A DNA stretch of 50,704 bases from the NCBI RefSeq assembly GCF_001570765.1, contig NZ_BCSH01000061.1, forward strand, positions 1 through 50,704. The letters run 5' to 3'. Below are positions 9,226 to 20,351 of the stretch, one piece after another (position 1 is the stretch's first letter; the number at the start of each line of letters is the position of its first letter). The stretch is from Nocardiopsis listeri NBRC 13360. GTDB lineage: Bacteria > Actinomycetota > Actinomycetes > Streptosporangiales > Streptosporangiaceae. A program made the position numbers and the translations under genes. The notes under the pieces were generated by a model, which did not search any database, was not told where the DNA came from, and saw only the letters and a list, made by a program, of their open reading frames with translations.

Positions 9226-10797
9226 ATGAGCCCTCGTTCTCCCCGAGAGATCTCCGTACTGGTACCACCGGATCTCGCGCCCCTGTATCCGGACGACCCG
9301 TCGCGAATCGGCCCCTACCTCGTCCTGGGTCGGTTGGGGCAGGGGGCCACCGGCACCGTCTACGCCGCGGTGGACACCTCCTCCAGCACGGGCGACCGCC
9401 TGGTCGCGGTGAAGCTGCTCAAGGCTCCCGAACTCGACGTTCCCGGCGCCTACGTCGAACTGGCACGACGATTGCGGAACCTGTCGGCGGCCGACCCCGA
9501 GCGGGTCGTGGTGCCGTTGACCTTCGACGCCGACGCCAACCCTCCGTGGGTGGCCATGCCCTACCTGGCGGGGGAGCGACTCTCGCACTTCGTGACCAAA
9601 CGGGGCGGCCTGGGCTTCGGCAAGCTCATCGCGTTGGCCACCGGGCTGGCCGAGGGGCTGACGTCCCTGCACGCCCGGGGGGTGTCCCACGGTTCGCTTC
9701 GGCCCAGGGAGATCCTCCTGGAGTCGCACGGCCCGCACATCATGGAGTGCGCCATCGCCGCCGACTCCGAGCGGCTGCTCGGTTCGGGGGCCACCTGGCT
9801 CGGTCCCGAACGCTACCGGGGCGGCCCCCCGACCCCCGCCGCGGACGTGTTCGCCTGGGGTGCGGTGGTGGCCTTCGCCGGGACCGGGCGGCTGCCCTTC
9901 GGCACCGGGGAACCGGAGGAGATCGCCCAGCGGGTGGCCTCGGGATCCTTCGACCTGAACGGCCTGTCCAAGGGACTGGTACCCGTCGTGGGTCGCGCCC
10001 TGGACCCCGCCCCGGATCGCCGCCCCAGCCTGCGAGAGGTGATCGGCGCGGTCATCGCGGTGTGGCAGACCGAGACCGCGGAGGACGACGCGCTCCCGGG
10101 CCCGGGCGATCGCGAGGAGATCAACCGGCTCCTGGAACGGGAGTGGCACGGGGTGGAACCACCGCCCAGGGTCCCCGAGGTGATCCGGTTGGAGGGTCGG
10201 ATGTCCAACAAGCGCCCGACCCGCACCCTGTTCGTGGTCGGCTCCGCCGTCCTGGCCGCGGCCCTGATCGGCGGCGGGATCTGGGGCATCGGCCGGCTCG
10301 TCGGTGACAGCGCCGAGGCGGGACCGGTGGCCGACGACGCAGAGCAGGACCCCACCGAGGACGCGAGTGCGGCGGAGGAGGAAGAGGACCCGCTGACCCT
10401 GGTGGTGCGCTTCGACCCCGCCGAGCAGGAGGAGCCCGACCCCGGAGAGGAGGAGCGCTCCTGGGTGTACACGCCGGTCACACGGGAGGGCGAGATCCCG
10501 CGCAACCAGGGCATCCCCAGCCACGAGGCCTGGTCCGAGGAGTGGGACGAGGACGGAGAACCCGGTGAGGCGATCATCAGCCCCGACGCCGAGGTCCTGT
10601 GCGCCAGGTTCTGCGCCGCGCCCGAGCACGTGTTCCTCGATGAGGAGGGGCGCGGCACCTGGGAGCTGACCGGCGCCGACTTCGAGGGCTACCTGTCCTG
10701 GGGTCCGGCGTTGATCGTGGAGATCACCTTCGCCGAGGAGCAGGAGGGCGACGGCCCCCGGGAGGTCGTACGAGTGACCGAGCTGTTCTCGGACTAG
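9226..10797 (+). CDS. Membrane-anchored protein kinase-like protein, predicted pseudokinase
   Basis: A 523-residue protein with a Ser/Thr-kinase fold at about residues 28-285. The Gly-rich loop [12 protein letters not shown] (35-46) and the ATP-anchoring Lys63 (VAVKLL) are present, but the catalytic loop reads HGSLRPREI (155-163) instead of HRDLKPxN, and the DFG segment is replaced by MECAIA (about 173-178). Both catalytic Asp residues are therefore missing. The later GPE, DVFAWG and DRRPS elements remain. A single membrane helix (about 334-358) leads to an acidic exterior domain with a close Cys pair (LCARFC). It may bind nucleotide and act as a scaffold or sensor. The ATG has AGGA five bases upstream. 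Its stop overlaps the convergent rarA stop. Confidence 0.85.
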   Translation: MSPRSPREISVLVPPDLAPLYPDDPSRIGPYLVLGRLGQGATGTVYAAVDTSSSTGDRLVAVKLLKAPELDVPGAYVELARRLRNLSAADPERVVVPLTFDADANPPWVAMPYLAGERLSHFVTKRGGLGFGKLIALATGLAEGLTSLHARGVSHGSLRPREILLESHGPHIMECAIAADSERLLGSGATWLGPERYRGGPPTPAADVFAWGAVVAFAGTGRLPFGTGEPEEIAQRVASGSFDLNGLSKGLVPVVGRALDPAPDRRPSLREVIGAVIAVWQTETAEDDALPGPGDREEINRLLEREWHGVEPPPRVPEVIRLEGRMSNKRPTRTLFVVGSAVLAAALIGGGIWGIGRLVGDSAEAGPVADDAEQDPTEDASAAEEEEDPLTLVVRFDPAEQEEPDPGEEERSWVYTPVTREGEIPRNQGIPSHEAWSEEWDEDGEPGEAIISPDAEVLCARFCAAPEHVFLDEEGRGTWELTGADFEGYLSWGPALIVEITFAEEQEGDGPREVVRVTELFSD

Positions 10798-12182
10798 TTC
10801 CCGCCGCCCCGCAGGACGCCCTTGATCTTGTTCAGGACCTCGGTCAGGCGACGTTCGGTGCCGTGCTGGGTGGGCCGGTAGTACTCGCGGTCGGTGAGCC
10901 CGTCCGGAGCGTGTCGTTGCGGGGCGACCCCACCCGGGTAGTCGTGCGCGTAGCGGTACCCCTTGCCGTGGCCCAAGTCCGCGGCGCCCTTGTAGTGGGC
11001 GTCGCGCAGGTGGGCGGGGACCGGCCCGGCCCTTCCGGCCCTCACGTCCGCCATCGCCTCGTCGATGGCGGCGATGACCGCGTTGGACTTGGGCGCCAGG
11101 CTGATGTGGATGACCGCCTGGGCCAGGTTGATCCGGGCCTCGGGCATCCCGATGAGCTCGACCGCGTGGGCGGCCGCGATGGCGGTCTGAAGGGCGCTGG
11201 GATCGGCCATGCCGACGTCCTCGCTGGCGTGCACGATCAGCCTGCGGGCGATGAACCGGGGGTCCTCCCCCGCCTCCACCATGCGGGCCAGGTAGTGCAG
11301 GGCGGCGTCCGCGTCGGACCCGCGCATACTCTTGATGAACGCGCTGATGACGTCGTAGTGCTGGTCCCCGGAGCGGTCGTAGCGGACCGCGTGCCGGTCC
11401 ACGGCGCGTTCGACGTGGTCGGCGGTGATCCGTACCGCTTCCCTGGCGGAGGGGACCACTGCGCCGGAGGCGTCCGTTGAGGGTTGTTGGCGGGCGACGG
11501 GTGGGCCGGAGACCAGGGCCGCCGCCTCCAGGTAGGTCAGGGACCGCCTGCCGTCTCCCCCCGCCAGGCGGACGAGGTGGTCAGCGCCCTCCTCGGTGAG
11601 GGTGTAGCGCCCGTCCAATCCGCGTTCGTCGGTCAGCGCCCGATCCACCAGCGTCCTGACGTCGGTGTCGTCGAGCGACTCCAGGGACAGCAGCAGGGAA
11701 CGCGACAGCAAGGGGCTGACCACCGAGAAGAAGGGGTTCTCGGTGGTGGCGCCGATGAAACTGACCCAACGGTTCTCCACCGCGGGCAGCAGCGCGTCCT
11801 GCTGGGTCTTGTTGAACCGGTGGACCTCGTCCACGAACAGCAGGGTGCGGGTACCGTTCATCCCCATGCGTCGCTTGGCCTCGTCGACGACCGCGCGCAC
11901 GTCCTTGACCCCGGCGTTGACCGCGGACAGCTCCACGAACCTACGCTTGGTGACCCGGCTGACCACGGTGGCCAGGGTGGTCTTTCCGGTGCCGGGCGGA
12001 CCCCACAGGAACACGGACATGGGAGCGTCGTCCTCGACCAGGCGGCGCAGCGGACTGCCCTCGCCCAGGAGGTGACCTTGGCCCACGACCTCGTCGAGGG
12101 TGCGCGGCCGCATGCGCACGGCCAACGGCTCCTGGCCCTTGGCCGCCTCGTCCCCGGCGGCGTCGAACAGTGTTTCGGACAT
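10794..12182 (-). CDS. rarA: Replication-associated recombination protein A (AAA+ ATPase, MgsA/RarA family)
   Basis: A 462-residue clamp-loader-like AAA+ ATPase acting at stalled replication forks. Walker A is GPPGTGKTT (61-69), Walker B is FVDEVHRF (about 116-123), and sensor 1 lies in [10 protein letters not shown]. The C-terminal tetramerisation region includes [22 protein letters not shown] and the conserved [15 protein letters not shown]. Length and motifs match the family throughout. The ATG at 12182 follows closely on the phosphatase gene. It converges with the pseudokinase gene, the two TAG stops sharing the palindrome CTAG. Confidence 0.96.
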   Translation of the reverse strand: MSETLFDAAGDEAAKGQEPLAVRMRPRTLDEVVGQGHLLGEGSPLRRLVEDDAPMSVFLWGPPGTGKTTLATVVSRVTKRRFVELSAVNAGVKDVRAVVDEAKRRMGMNGTRTLLFVDEVHRFNKTQQDALLPAVENRWVSFIGATTENPFFSVVSPLLSRSLLLSLESLDDTDVRTLVDRALTDERGLDGRYTLTEEGADHLVRLAGGDGRRSLTYLEAAALVSGPPVARQQPSTDASGAVVPSAREAVRITADHVERAVDRHAVRYDRSGDQHYDVISAFIKSMRGSDADAALHYLARMVEAGEDPRFIARRLIVHASEDVGMADPSALQTAIAAAHAVELIGMPEARINLAQAVIHISLAPKSNAVIAAIDEAMADVRAGRAGPVPAHLRDAHYKGAADLGHGKGYRYAHDYPGGVAPQRHAPDGLTDREYYRPTQHGTERRLTEVLNKIKGVLRGGGN

Positions 12183-12224
12183 CGATTCAGAGTAGGCCAG
12201 AACGGAGACGGTCCGGGCTCTCCC

Positions 12225-14216
12225 CTACTCGGAAGGGGCCGCGGCGCGCGGGGGCATCCGGGTGATGAGCAGGGCGATGTCGTCACCGCGCCCGGCGGGT
12301 GCCATCTCGGCCAGGACCTGCGCGGCCGCCTTGGGGCTCTCCTCGTGTTCGGCGAGCGCCTCCCCCACCAGGGCCAGCCCCTCGCTCATCGGCATCTCCG
12401 AGCTCTCCACGAGCCCGTCCGAACACAGCAGCAGGGTGGTACCGGGCGCGAGCACACGGGTGGTGACGGTGTACTCGGTGTCGGGCATGACACCCATGGG
12501 CGGACCGGTCTCGGGCGACCACAGCTCGTAGGCCCCATTGGAGGCGAGCACCGCGGGAGGCTGCCCGGCCCAGGCCGCCTGCATGACTCCGCTCTCCCGG
12601 TCCACGACCAGGTACCCGCAGGTGGCGAAGACGATCTCACCGGTCTCGGTGAGCAACCGGTTGGTCTCCCCCAGGACGACGCCGGGGTCGGACTGATTGG
12701 TGGCGTAGGCGCGGAAGGCCACACGGATCTGCCCCATGGCGGCGGCCGCCTCCACACCGTGGCCCTGCACGTCGCCGACCAGGAGCCCCACCTTGTTGTC
12801 GGGCAGTTCGATGACGTCGTAGAAGTCGCCGCAGATCCGCCACTCGGCACGCGAGGGCAGGTACTTGGTGGCGATGTCCATGTCGGGGAAGCTGGCGACC
12901 TGGCGGGGCAGCATGCGGCGCTGGACGGCGTCGGCCAACTCCAGTTCGGCCTGCTGGGCCTTTATCCGCTGCAACGCCTGCCCGGCGAGACCGGCGAAGG
13001 TGAGCATGAGAGCGCGTTCGTCGCGACTGGCGTGGTGGGGACGGTCCCAGATCATCTGCCACACGCCCAGGGCGATCTTGCCGTCACCGAAGATCGGCAC
13101 GGTGGCCCAGGCCTGGCCTCGGACGTTGTGCATCATCTCGGCGGCGGACGGGAAGCGGCTGACGATCTCGGCGCGACTCTCGAAGAAACGGGGTTGCCGG
13201 TCCTGGATGACCGCCCCCATCGGGTAGTCGGTGTCGTCGGCGCGTCGCCCGTCGATGTGGGAGACGCCGCCGCGTTCCAGCACGCTGGGCGAGGCGCGCA
13301 GCAGACCTTCGTCGACGTAGAAGGCCACCGCGTTGAACCCGCCGAAGATCGGCAGGAACTCCTCGCTGAGCAGGTCCATGACCTTGTCCACGGTGGTGGC
13401 CGAGACCAGCTTGGAGGAGAGCTCGGTGACCAGGCGGCCGTGTTCGGCCTCGGTGCGACGACGATCGGCCAACCGGCGGACCAGCTGGACGTGCTCGGTG
13501 ACGTCGTCGACGATCCCGACGAGGCGGTCGGGGGTTCCGGGGACGAAGCGGGCGCGCACATGGAGCGAACGCTCGTCGCCGAGGCGGTCGAAGACCCGGA
13601 AGCGCTGCTCGTAGTCGCGTCCGTTGAAGGACGCGGAGATGGCGTCGCGGACCCGGGCGGTGTCGTCCGGGTGGATGCGCTCCAGGATGTTCTCCAGCTC
13701 GCAGTCGTTGCCGGCCAAGAGCGCTCCCAGCGGGGTGGGGCCGAAGAGCTCGCGCATGCGTCCGCTGCTCAGGTCCAGGCTCCACAGGACCGAGTCGGAG
13801 TTGTCGGTGCGCAGGTCCCCGACGACCCTCAGGTCGGTTTCCTCGGTGGAGAGGGTGTGGACCAAGAGCACGGTGGCGTCGTGGTCGGCCTCGGGCCGGA
13901 CCGGACGGACCTCGACCTCCGCCAGGCGGGAGGCCTTCTCCGTGATGGCCAGGCGCAGACGGACGCGGCGGACGTCGCCGTTGACGGCGCCGCGTTGCAG
14001 TTCGCAGCCGCGCGTGCTCTCCTCACCCTCCAAGAGGTCGAACCAGGCCGTACCGGCGAGTTCGGCGACGGTGCGGCCGAACAGCTCGGTGAACGCGAGA
14101 TTGGCGTGCCGAATCGCACCGTCCGCCGCGGTGAGGGCCATGGGCTCGGGCGCATGGCGGAACGCTCCCGCGAGTGCTGCCTCGGAGCCATCGCCTGAAG
14201 CACGTTTTCCGTTCAC
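12225..14216 (-). CDS. PAS-PAS-GAF-SpoIIE (PPM-type) Ser/Thr phosphatase
   Basis: A multidomain signalling phosphatase of about 663 residues. PAS 1 covers roughly 12-120 (FRHAPEPMALTAADGAIRHAN), PAS 2 roughly 135-260 (ILERIHPDDTARVRDAI), a GAF domain roughly 270-430, and a SpoIIE catalytic domain the C-terminal ~220 residues. The metal-binding GDFYDVIE and GDVQGHGVEAAAAM motifs and the terminal GRGDDIALLI are intact, so it should be active. Such proteins usually act on anti-anti-sigma factors, but no anti-sigma or STAS gene is visible nearby. No kinase-like anti-sigma domain is fused to it. The start is uncertain: GTG 14216 has GAGG at long spacing, and GTG 14252 is the alternative. Confidence 0.88.
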   Translation of the reverse strand: MNGKRASGDGSEAALAGAFRHAPEPMALTAADGAIRHANLAFTELFGRTVAELAGTAWFDLLEGEESTRGCELQRGAVNGDVRRVRLRLAITEKASRLAEVEVRPVRPEADHDATVLLVHTLSTEETDLRVVGDLRTDNSDSVLWSLDLSSGRMRELFGPTPLGALLAGNDCELENILERIHPDDTARVRDAISASFNGRDYEQRFRVFDRLGDERSLHVRARFVPGTPDRLVGIVDDVTEHVQLVRRLADRRRTEAEHGRLVTELSSKLVSATTVDKVMDLLSEEFLPIFGGFNAVAFYVDEGLLRASPSVLERGGVSHIDGRRADDTDYPMGAVIQDRQPRFFESRAEIVSRFPSAAEMMHNVRGQAWATVPIFGDGKIALGVWQMIWDRPHHASRDERALMLTFAGLAGQALQRIKAQQAELELADAVQRRMLPRQVASFPDMDIATKYLPSRAEWRICGDFYDVIELPDNKVGLLVGDVQGHGVEAAAAMGQIRVAFRAYATNQSDPGVVLGETNRLLTETGEIVFATCGYLVVDRESGVMQAAWAGQPPAVLASNGAYELWSPETGPPMGVMPDTEYTVTTRVLAPGTTLLLCSDGLVESSEMPMSEGLALVGEALAEHEESPKAAAQVLAEMAPAGRGDDIALLITRMPPRAAAPSE

Positions 14217-14252
14217 GTATGACTCATCCTCATGTCGTCTCGGACGCCACAC

Positions 14253-14796
14253 CCGCGCTCAGACGCGGTCACCCCTGGAACGTTCCGATTCGGCTCATTG
14301 TAGTGTCCGAAAGCGGACCCGGCCCGGGCAGGGACCGGAACGGGCACGATGGCTTCCGTTCGCTTTCGAGCGCGTCACCTCGCTCGACGTACCGACGCAC
14401 TCCCCGCCGACACGGATGATCCACGGTCGGCCCCACCTAGGAATGTCCCTCCCGGACGACACCTGGGCGTGAATCGTTACGCTCGCGTGACTGTGTGGCG
14501 CACAAATGCACTCCGCACCCTCCGCGCCTCCAAAGGAGGTCGGCCCCACCGGTGCACCGTCTTCACTCCAGGACGCGTGCCGTTCTCGGTATGGGAGGGT
14601 GATTCGCCCCCAACGGTAGGGGATGACGGCCCCGACCGCATCCACGTACGTGCCACATCCGCTTTCCGGACGCGCATTTTGGTCACTTAATCACCATTTT
14701 CAGGTATATGACTGAATGTGGAAAGTTCAAAGAGGAGGCTTTGCGGGCACCGATTCTGCAGCGGAGAACTCGCCGCCCCCTTCCGAGGACACACTC
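14253..14796. other. Intergenic region upstream of the small zinc-finger gene
   Basis: About 540 bases between divergent genes. The frames open here give no recognisable protein. The stretch 14680-14730 is unusually AT-rich for this genome (TTTTGGTCACTTAATCACC, then TTTTCAGGTATATGACTG) and is the likely promoter zone of the zinc-finger gene. No confident hexamers or RNA gene can be assigned. Confidence 0.4.
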
Positions 14797-14937
14797 ATGG
14801 ACCCTGTCACCGGCCGCCCCGCTCCGAGAACCCGCCCATCCGACGTCATCCGGAACTGGACCTGTCCCCTCTGCACCCACAGCAACCCCGACGACGAGGA
14901 CATCTGCTGTCAGCGGTGCGGCGCCGGCAAACGCTGA
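14797..14937 (+). CDS. 46-residue RanBP2-like zinc-finger protein
   Basis: A very small protein whose C-terminal half reads WTCPLCTHSN (21-30) then CCQRC (37-41). This approximates the RanBP2-type zinc finger W-x-C-x2-C-x3-N-x6/7-C-x2-C, so four cysteines probably bind one zinc. The N-terminal 20 residues are Pro/Arg-rich and probably disordered. The ATG at 14797 has GAGGA seven bases upstream; the frame extends further upstream but without this context. It is followed by a hairpin. RanBP2 fingers bind RNA or protein in eukaryotes, but function here is unknown. Confidence 0.7.
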   Translation: MDPVTGRPAPRTRPSDVIRNWTCPLCTHSNPDDEDICCQRCGAGKR

Positions 14938-14952
14938 CGCGTCTCGCTCCGC

Positions 14953-14987
14953 CCGCCCCGTCCCTTCCGTACACGAGGACGGGGCGG
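14953..14987. terminator. Bidirectional hairpin between zinc-finger gene and aspS
   Basis: An 11-bp perfect stem (14953-14963 with 14977-14987), loop 13 bases, placed between the ends of two convergent genes. It can serve both. Confidence 0.65.
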
Positions 14988-15036
14988 CGCGCGGGTCGCC
15001 CCCCGCACACCGCCCCGTGAAAAGCCCTGAGCCGCT

Positions 15037-16800
<1,764 letters not shown>

Positions 16801-17072
16801 CGAACTTCTCCTTCAGCGTCTTCGTTCATGTCAAGTGTGCCCGACCTGCGCAGGGATACGGGCCGATCCTTTGCACACCGGCGATCGTGATCCGCCACCG
16901 TCGGCGGGGTCGGTCGGCGCGGTGTGGAGACCACCGGAACCCGCTTCGGGCGGGGTCCGGTGCGGGTATCTCGTCCGTCGTACGGGCGGGTGCCCGCAGT
17001 GCGGTGGTCAACGCTGCGGTTCTGCTCGATGGTCATGTCGTTCCCACGAGGAGGGCCGGTATGGACTCGGGG

Positions 17073-17750
17073 TCAGCCGGCGATATCGCGCAGGTAGGGG
17101 TTGGTGGCGCGCTCACGCTCGACCGTGGTGGCCGGGCCGTGCCCGGGCAGGATCCGGGTGGCGTCGGGACGGTTCAGGACCGCGGAGGCCAGGCTGCGGT
17201 TCATCGCCTCCGTGCTGCCACCGGGGAAGTCGGTGCGGCCGATGGATCCGGCGAAGACCAGGTCACCGGCGAACATGACCGGCTCCCCGTCCTCGGCGGT
17301 CACCGTGTAGACCACCGAACCCGGGGTGTGGCCGGGCGTGTGCTCGACGGCGAACTCCACCCCGGCCAGGGTGAGGCTCTGACCGCCCTCGACCTCGCGC
17401 AGGTCGGTGGGCATCGGGTAGGGCCCTGGTCCCAGCAACATCTGCAACTGGGCGGCGAAACCGGCGTCCACGCCGGCTGCGGGCTCGGAGAGCAGACCAT
17501 GGTCGTCGGCGTGCAGGTACACCGGGGCCCCGTGGGCCTCACCGAGTTCGGCAGCCGACCAGACGTGGTCGAAGTGCCCGTGTGTGAGCAGGATCGCCGC
17601 CGGGGTCAGGTCGTGTTCGGCCAGGACCTCGGCCACCTGGGCGGTGGCCCCCTGGCCGGGGTCCACGATCACGCAATCGCCGCCCGGGGCCGGTGCGAGC
17701 ACGTAGCAGTTCGCGGCGAGGGGCCCGGTGGGGAGAGCGGCGATGAGCAC
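17073..17750 (-). CDS. Metallo-beta-lactamase-fold hydrolase (glyoxalase II-like)
   Basis: A 225-residue MBL-fold enzyme with the zinc motif THGHFDH (T-H-x-H-x-D-H), further ligands in HTPGHTPGS, the metal-bridging Asp in FAGDLVF, and the final His in LPGHGP. It resembles the actinobacterial glyoxalase II-like group (Rv2581c type), normally beside hisS. Likely a thioester hydrolase, but substrate cannot be assigned. The GTG at 17750 has AGGA upstream (ACAGGACGACC); longer in-frame versions add a non-conserved peptide. 272 bases separate it from aspS. Confidence 0.9.
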   Translation of the reverse strand: MLIAALPTGPLAANCYVLAPAPGGDCVIVDPGQGATAQVAEVLAEHDLTPAAILLTHGHFDHVWSAAELGEAHGAPVYLHADDHGLLSEPAAGVDAGFAAQLQMLLGPGPYPMPTDLREVEGGQSLTLAGVEFAVEHTPGHTPGSVVYTVTAEDGEPVMFAGDLVFAGSIGRTDFPGGSTEAMNRSLASAVLNRPDATRILPGHGPATTVERERATNPYLRDIAG

Positions 17751-18210
17751 GGCGGTGGTCGTCCTGTTCGTGGAGCGTTCGTGGTCTGTGCGTGGTCGGC
17801 CCGGACACGGGTGCCACGGACCTGTCCAGGAGAGCCTATCGAGAGCGAGGAGGGGCGGCGAACCGAAAAGCACATATGAGAAGGCGTTTGATCACCATTC
17901 GATCACCCCGCATGCCCGGGCTCTTTGCCAAAGCGCGTGGTAATGCCATATTGGTCACCGTCGTCGTGTCGTGTCGGGCCGTGCGACCTGCGTCTCTTTT
18001 CCGAGGTGGCGGGATCGGACCGACCGGACGAGGACGAAAGCAGACCCGAAAGTTCTGCTCAGACGTTGAACACGGCGCGTCGTTGTCCACCGGAGCGTGG
18101 GGATATCGTGCAGGACACGGTGGCCTTCCCCTCACGCAGAGGCCCGGACGCCGCCGCGACGACCCGAACCCGGCCCCGCCCGGCCCGGTTCACGACAGCA
18201 GGAGGACACG
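17751..18210. promoter_or_regulatory. Divergent promoter region, MBL hydrolase / DUF349 gene
   Basis: 460 bases without a gene. On the plus strand TTGCCA (17925-17930), a 16-base spacer and CATATT (17947-17952) is a candidate promoter for the DUF349 gene. Just upstream, GATCACC occurs twice, 11 bases apart (17890-17896, 17901-17907), and TTGGTCACC follows at 17951-17959. These may be operator half-sites. All assignments are by eye. Confidence 0.35.
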
Positions 18211-19443
18211 GTGACCACGGACCCTTGGGGCCGCGTAGACGACGACGGCACGGTCTATGTGCGCACAGGTGATGGCGAGAGGGTCGTCGGATCGTGGCAG
18301 GCGGGTGCTCCAGAGGAGGCCCTCGCCTTCTACCGGAACAAGTACGACGCCCTGGTGACCCAGGTGGGGTTGCTGGAGAAGCGGCTTCGCAGCACCGACC
18401 TGTCGGCCTCCGCCGCGATGAGCAGTATCGACAAGCTCCGTGACTCGATCAAGGACGCCAACGTCGTCGGTGACCTGGACTCGCTGATGAAGCGCCTGGA
18501 CAAGCTGGCCGACCGCGCCGAGGAGCGCAAGGTCGAGCAGAAGCAGGCTCAGGAGCAGGCCCGTGGCCAGGCTCGCCAGGTCAAGGAGCGCATCGTCGCC
18601 GAGGCCGAACGCGTCGCCGCCGAGACGACCCACTGGAAGTCCGGTGGCGAGCGCATGCTCCAGCTGATCGAGGAGTGGAAGAAGGCCCCTCGGGCCGACC
18701 GCCCCACCGAGCAGGCGCTATGGAAGCGCATGTCGGCGGCGCGCAACTCCTTCTCCAAGCGACGCAAGGCCTACTTCGCCAACTTGGACCAGCAGCGCGA
18801 AGGAGTGCGCTCCGACAAGGAGAACATCGTCGCCGAGGCCGAGGCTCTGTCGGGTTCCACCGAGTGGGGGCCCACCGCCCGCGCCTACCGGGACCTGATG
18901 CAGCGTTGGAAGGCCAGCGGCCGTGCCGACCGGACCAGCGAGGACAAGTTGTGGGCGCGTTTCAAGGCCGCCCAGGACACCTTCTTCGACGCGCGCAACG
19001 CCACCTTCGCCGAGCGTGACGCCGAACTAAGGGTCAACGCCGACGCCAAGGAGAAGATCCTGGCCGAGGCCAAGGCGGAGATCCCCGGCATCTCGAACCC
19101 GCGTCGTGCACGCGCCCGGCTGCGTGACTTCCAGGAGGCCTGGGAGGAGGCGGGTGAGCTGCCGCGCGACGCCCGCGACAAGTTGGAGGGCGCCTTCCGG
19201 CAGATCGAGGACGGTGTGCGCCGGGCCGAGGAGGCCGAGTGGGATCGCACCAACCCCGAGGCCCGGGCTCGCGCCAAGGACACCGTCGACCAGCTGTCGA
19301 CGGCGATCCAGGGCTTGGAGGCCAAGCTGGAGAAGGCCCGGGCCGCCGGTGACGAGCGTCGGATCGAGGAGAACGAGGCCGCCCTGGAGGCACGTCGTTC
19401 CTGGCTCGCCGAGGCCGAGAAGGCCCTCGACGACATGAGCTGA
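18211..19443 (+). CDS. DUF349 repeat coiled-coil protein
   Basis: A 410-residue protein. After a short N-terminal domain (DPWGRVDDDGTVYVRTGDG) it is almost entirely alpha-helical and charged, with at least three DUF349 repeats recognisable by W-x(4-5)-G-x2-R-x(5-6)-LW-x-RF/RM (for example ..EEWKKAPRADRPTEQALWKRM and ..RWKASGRADRTSEDKLWARF). Very few cysteines; no membrane segment. GTG at 18211 has GGAGGA upstream. DUF349 proteins are widespread next to the relA/hisS region of actinobacteria. Their molecular role is not established, so I give none. Confidence 0.92.
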   Translation: MTTDPWGRVDDDGTVYVRTGDGERVVGSWQAGAPEEALAFYRNKYDALVTQVGLLEKRLRSTDLSASAAMSSIDKLRDSIKDANVVGDLDSLMKRLDKLADRAEERKVEQKQAQEQARGQARQVKERIVAEAERVAAETTHWKSGGERMLQLIEEWKKAPRADRPTEQALWKRMSAARNSFSKRRKAYFANLDQQREGVRSDKENIVAEAEALSGSTEWGPTARAYRDLMQRWKASGRADRTSEDKLWARFKAAQDTFFDARNATFAERDAELRVNADAKEKILAEAKAEIPGISNPRRARARLRDFQEAWEEAGELPRDARDKLEGAFRQIEDGVRRAEEAEWDRTNPEARARAKDTVDQLSTAIQGLEAKLEKARAAGDERRIEENEAALEARRSWLAEAEKALDDMS

Positions 19444-19462
19444 GGCACCTCTCACGGCGAGG

Positions 19463-19515
19463 ACACGCGAACGGGCCGTACCCCCTCACGGGGCGGGTGC
19501 GGCCCGTTCGCGTGT
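19463..19515. terminator. 16-bp hairpin between convergent genes
   Basis: A perfect 16-bp stem (19463-19478 with 19500-19515) whose loop has a further short CCCC/GGGG pairing. It lies between the ends of the DUF349 gene and the convergent membrane-protein gene, so it probably terminates both. Confidence 0.75.
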
Positions 19516-19535
19516 GCAGGTATGCGCACGTGCGA

Positions 19536-20195
19536 TCAGCGGTGTGCGTCCAGGTGGAAAACCGGCGCGTGGTCGGGGGTGGTCCCGACCTCGGGCGTCG
19601 GCTCCGGGGTGTGGTCGTTGATCGGTTCCGGTTCGACCCGTGGCCGGCGTGTCCCCCGGTAGCGCAGGTAACCGCCGACGCCCGTGGCCAGGGCCACCAC
19701 CAGCGCCACTCCCGCGACCACCCAGACCATGGGCGGCTCGTGGTGTACTCGGTGGACGCTGGCGGTGCAGGAGGCGAGTCGCGCGTCGGAGGCCGGGCGC
19801 ATGCAGACGGTGGAGACCGGCTGTACGCCGCGTTCGGGCAGGGCGGTGACCTCGGCGGTCACGGTGAGGACGTCCCGCTGTCCCGGCTCCAGTGGGCGCT
19901 CCCAGACGGCCCGACCCTCCTCGACGCCCTCGGGGACTCCGGAGACGTAACGCATCGACTTCGGTAGGAACTGCACGATCTGGGCGTCGGGTACGGCCTC
20001 GTAGCCGGCGTTGCGCACCCTGATGGTGTACTCGACCCGGTCACCGACCTGGAGTCGTTCCTCGGAGCGCTCGCCGACGGTGACGTGCAGACTCCCCGCT
20101 CCGGGCACCGGCCCCTCCTCGTCCGGGGCCGGTTGCCCGGGAAGAGCGATCAGTGCGGCCAGTCCGACCGCGGACACCGCCGATGGCACGGCCAT
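19536..20195 (-). CDS. Secreted, C-terminally anchored protein with DUF11-like Ig domain
   Basis: A 219-residue protein. A short hydrophobic N-terminus ending near PGQPA looks like a signal peptide. The mature part (about 35-130) is a beta-rich domain with DUF11-type signatures (VGDRVEYTIRVRNAGYEAVPDAQIVQFLPKSM). A membrane helix at about 155-178 (VWVVAGVALVVALATGVGGYL) and a Pro/Glu-rich cytosolic tail ending in His/Arg follow. There is a Cys pair before the helix. It is probably a cell-surface protein; ligand unknown. The ATG has GAGGGAGA upstream. Confidence 0.8.
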   Translation of the reverse strand: MAVPSAVSAVGLAALIALPGQPAPDEEGPVPGAGSLHVTVGERSEERLQVGDRVEYTIRVRNAGYEAVPDAQIVQFLPKSMRYVSGVPEGVEEGRAVWERPLEPGQRDVLTVTAEVTALPERGVQPVSTVCMRPASDARLASCTASVHRVHHEPPMVWVVAGVALVVALATGVGGYLRYRGTRRPRVEPEPINDHTPEPTPEVGTTPDHAPVFHLDAHR

Positions 20196-20306
20196 GGTGT
20201 TCTCCCTCGTGAAGCATCACGTCAATGACTCAAAGCACGTATTTTGTAACACTGAGTAGTCACCGAGTGTGGGAGGCATGCGGGGAAATGTCCGATGGAC
20301 GCACCG

Positions 20307-20341
20307 AGGGGGCGTGCGGCCGTCACGGCCGCACGCCCCCT
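20307..20341 (-). terminator. metK terminator hairpin
   Basis: A 17-bp near-palindrome (20307-20323 with 20325-20341) folding as a long stem with a GTCAC tip, 10 bases beyond the metK stop. This is one of the strongest hairpins in the window. Confidence 0.8.
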
Positions 20342-20351
20342 CTCGGAGTCC

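Noticed and set aside
11484..14198. 904-codon plus-strand open frame opposite rarA and the phosphatase
   Set aside because: It crosses two well-supported minus-strand genes and has Gly/His/Asp-rich shadow composition.
16801..17072. hisS remnant between aspS and the MBL gene
   Set aside because: No HisRS motif appears in any frame; the interval is simply non-coding.
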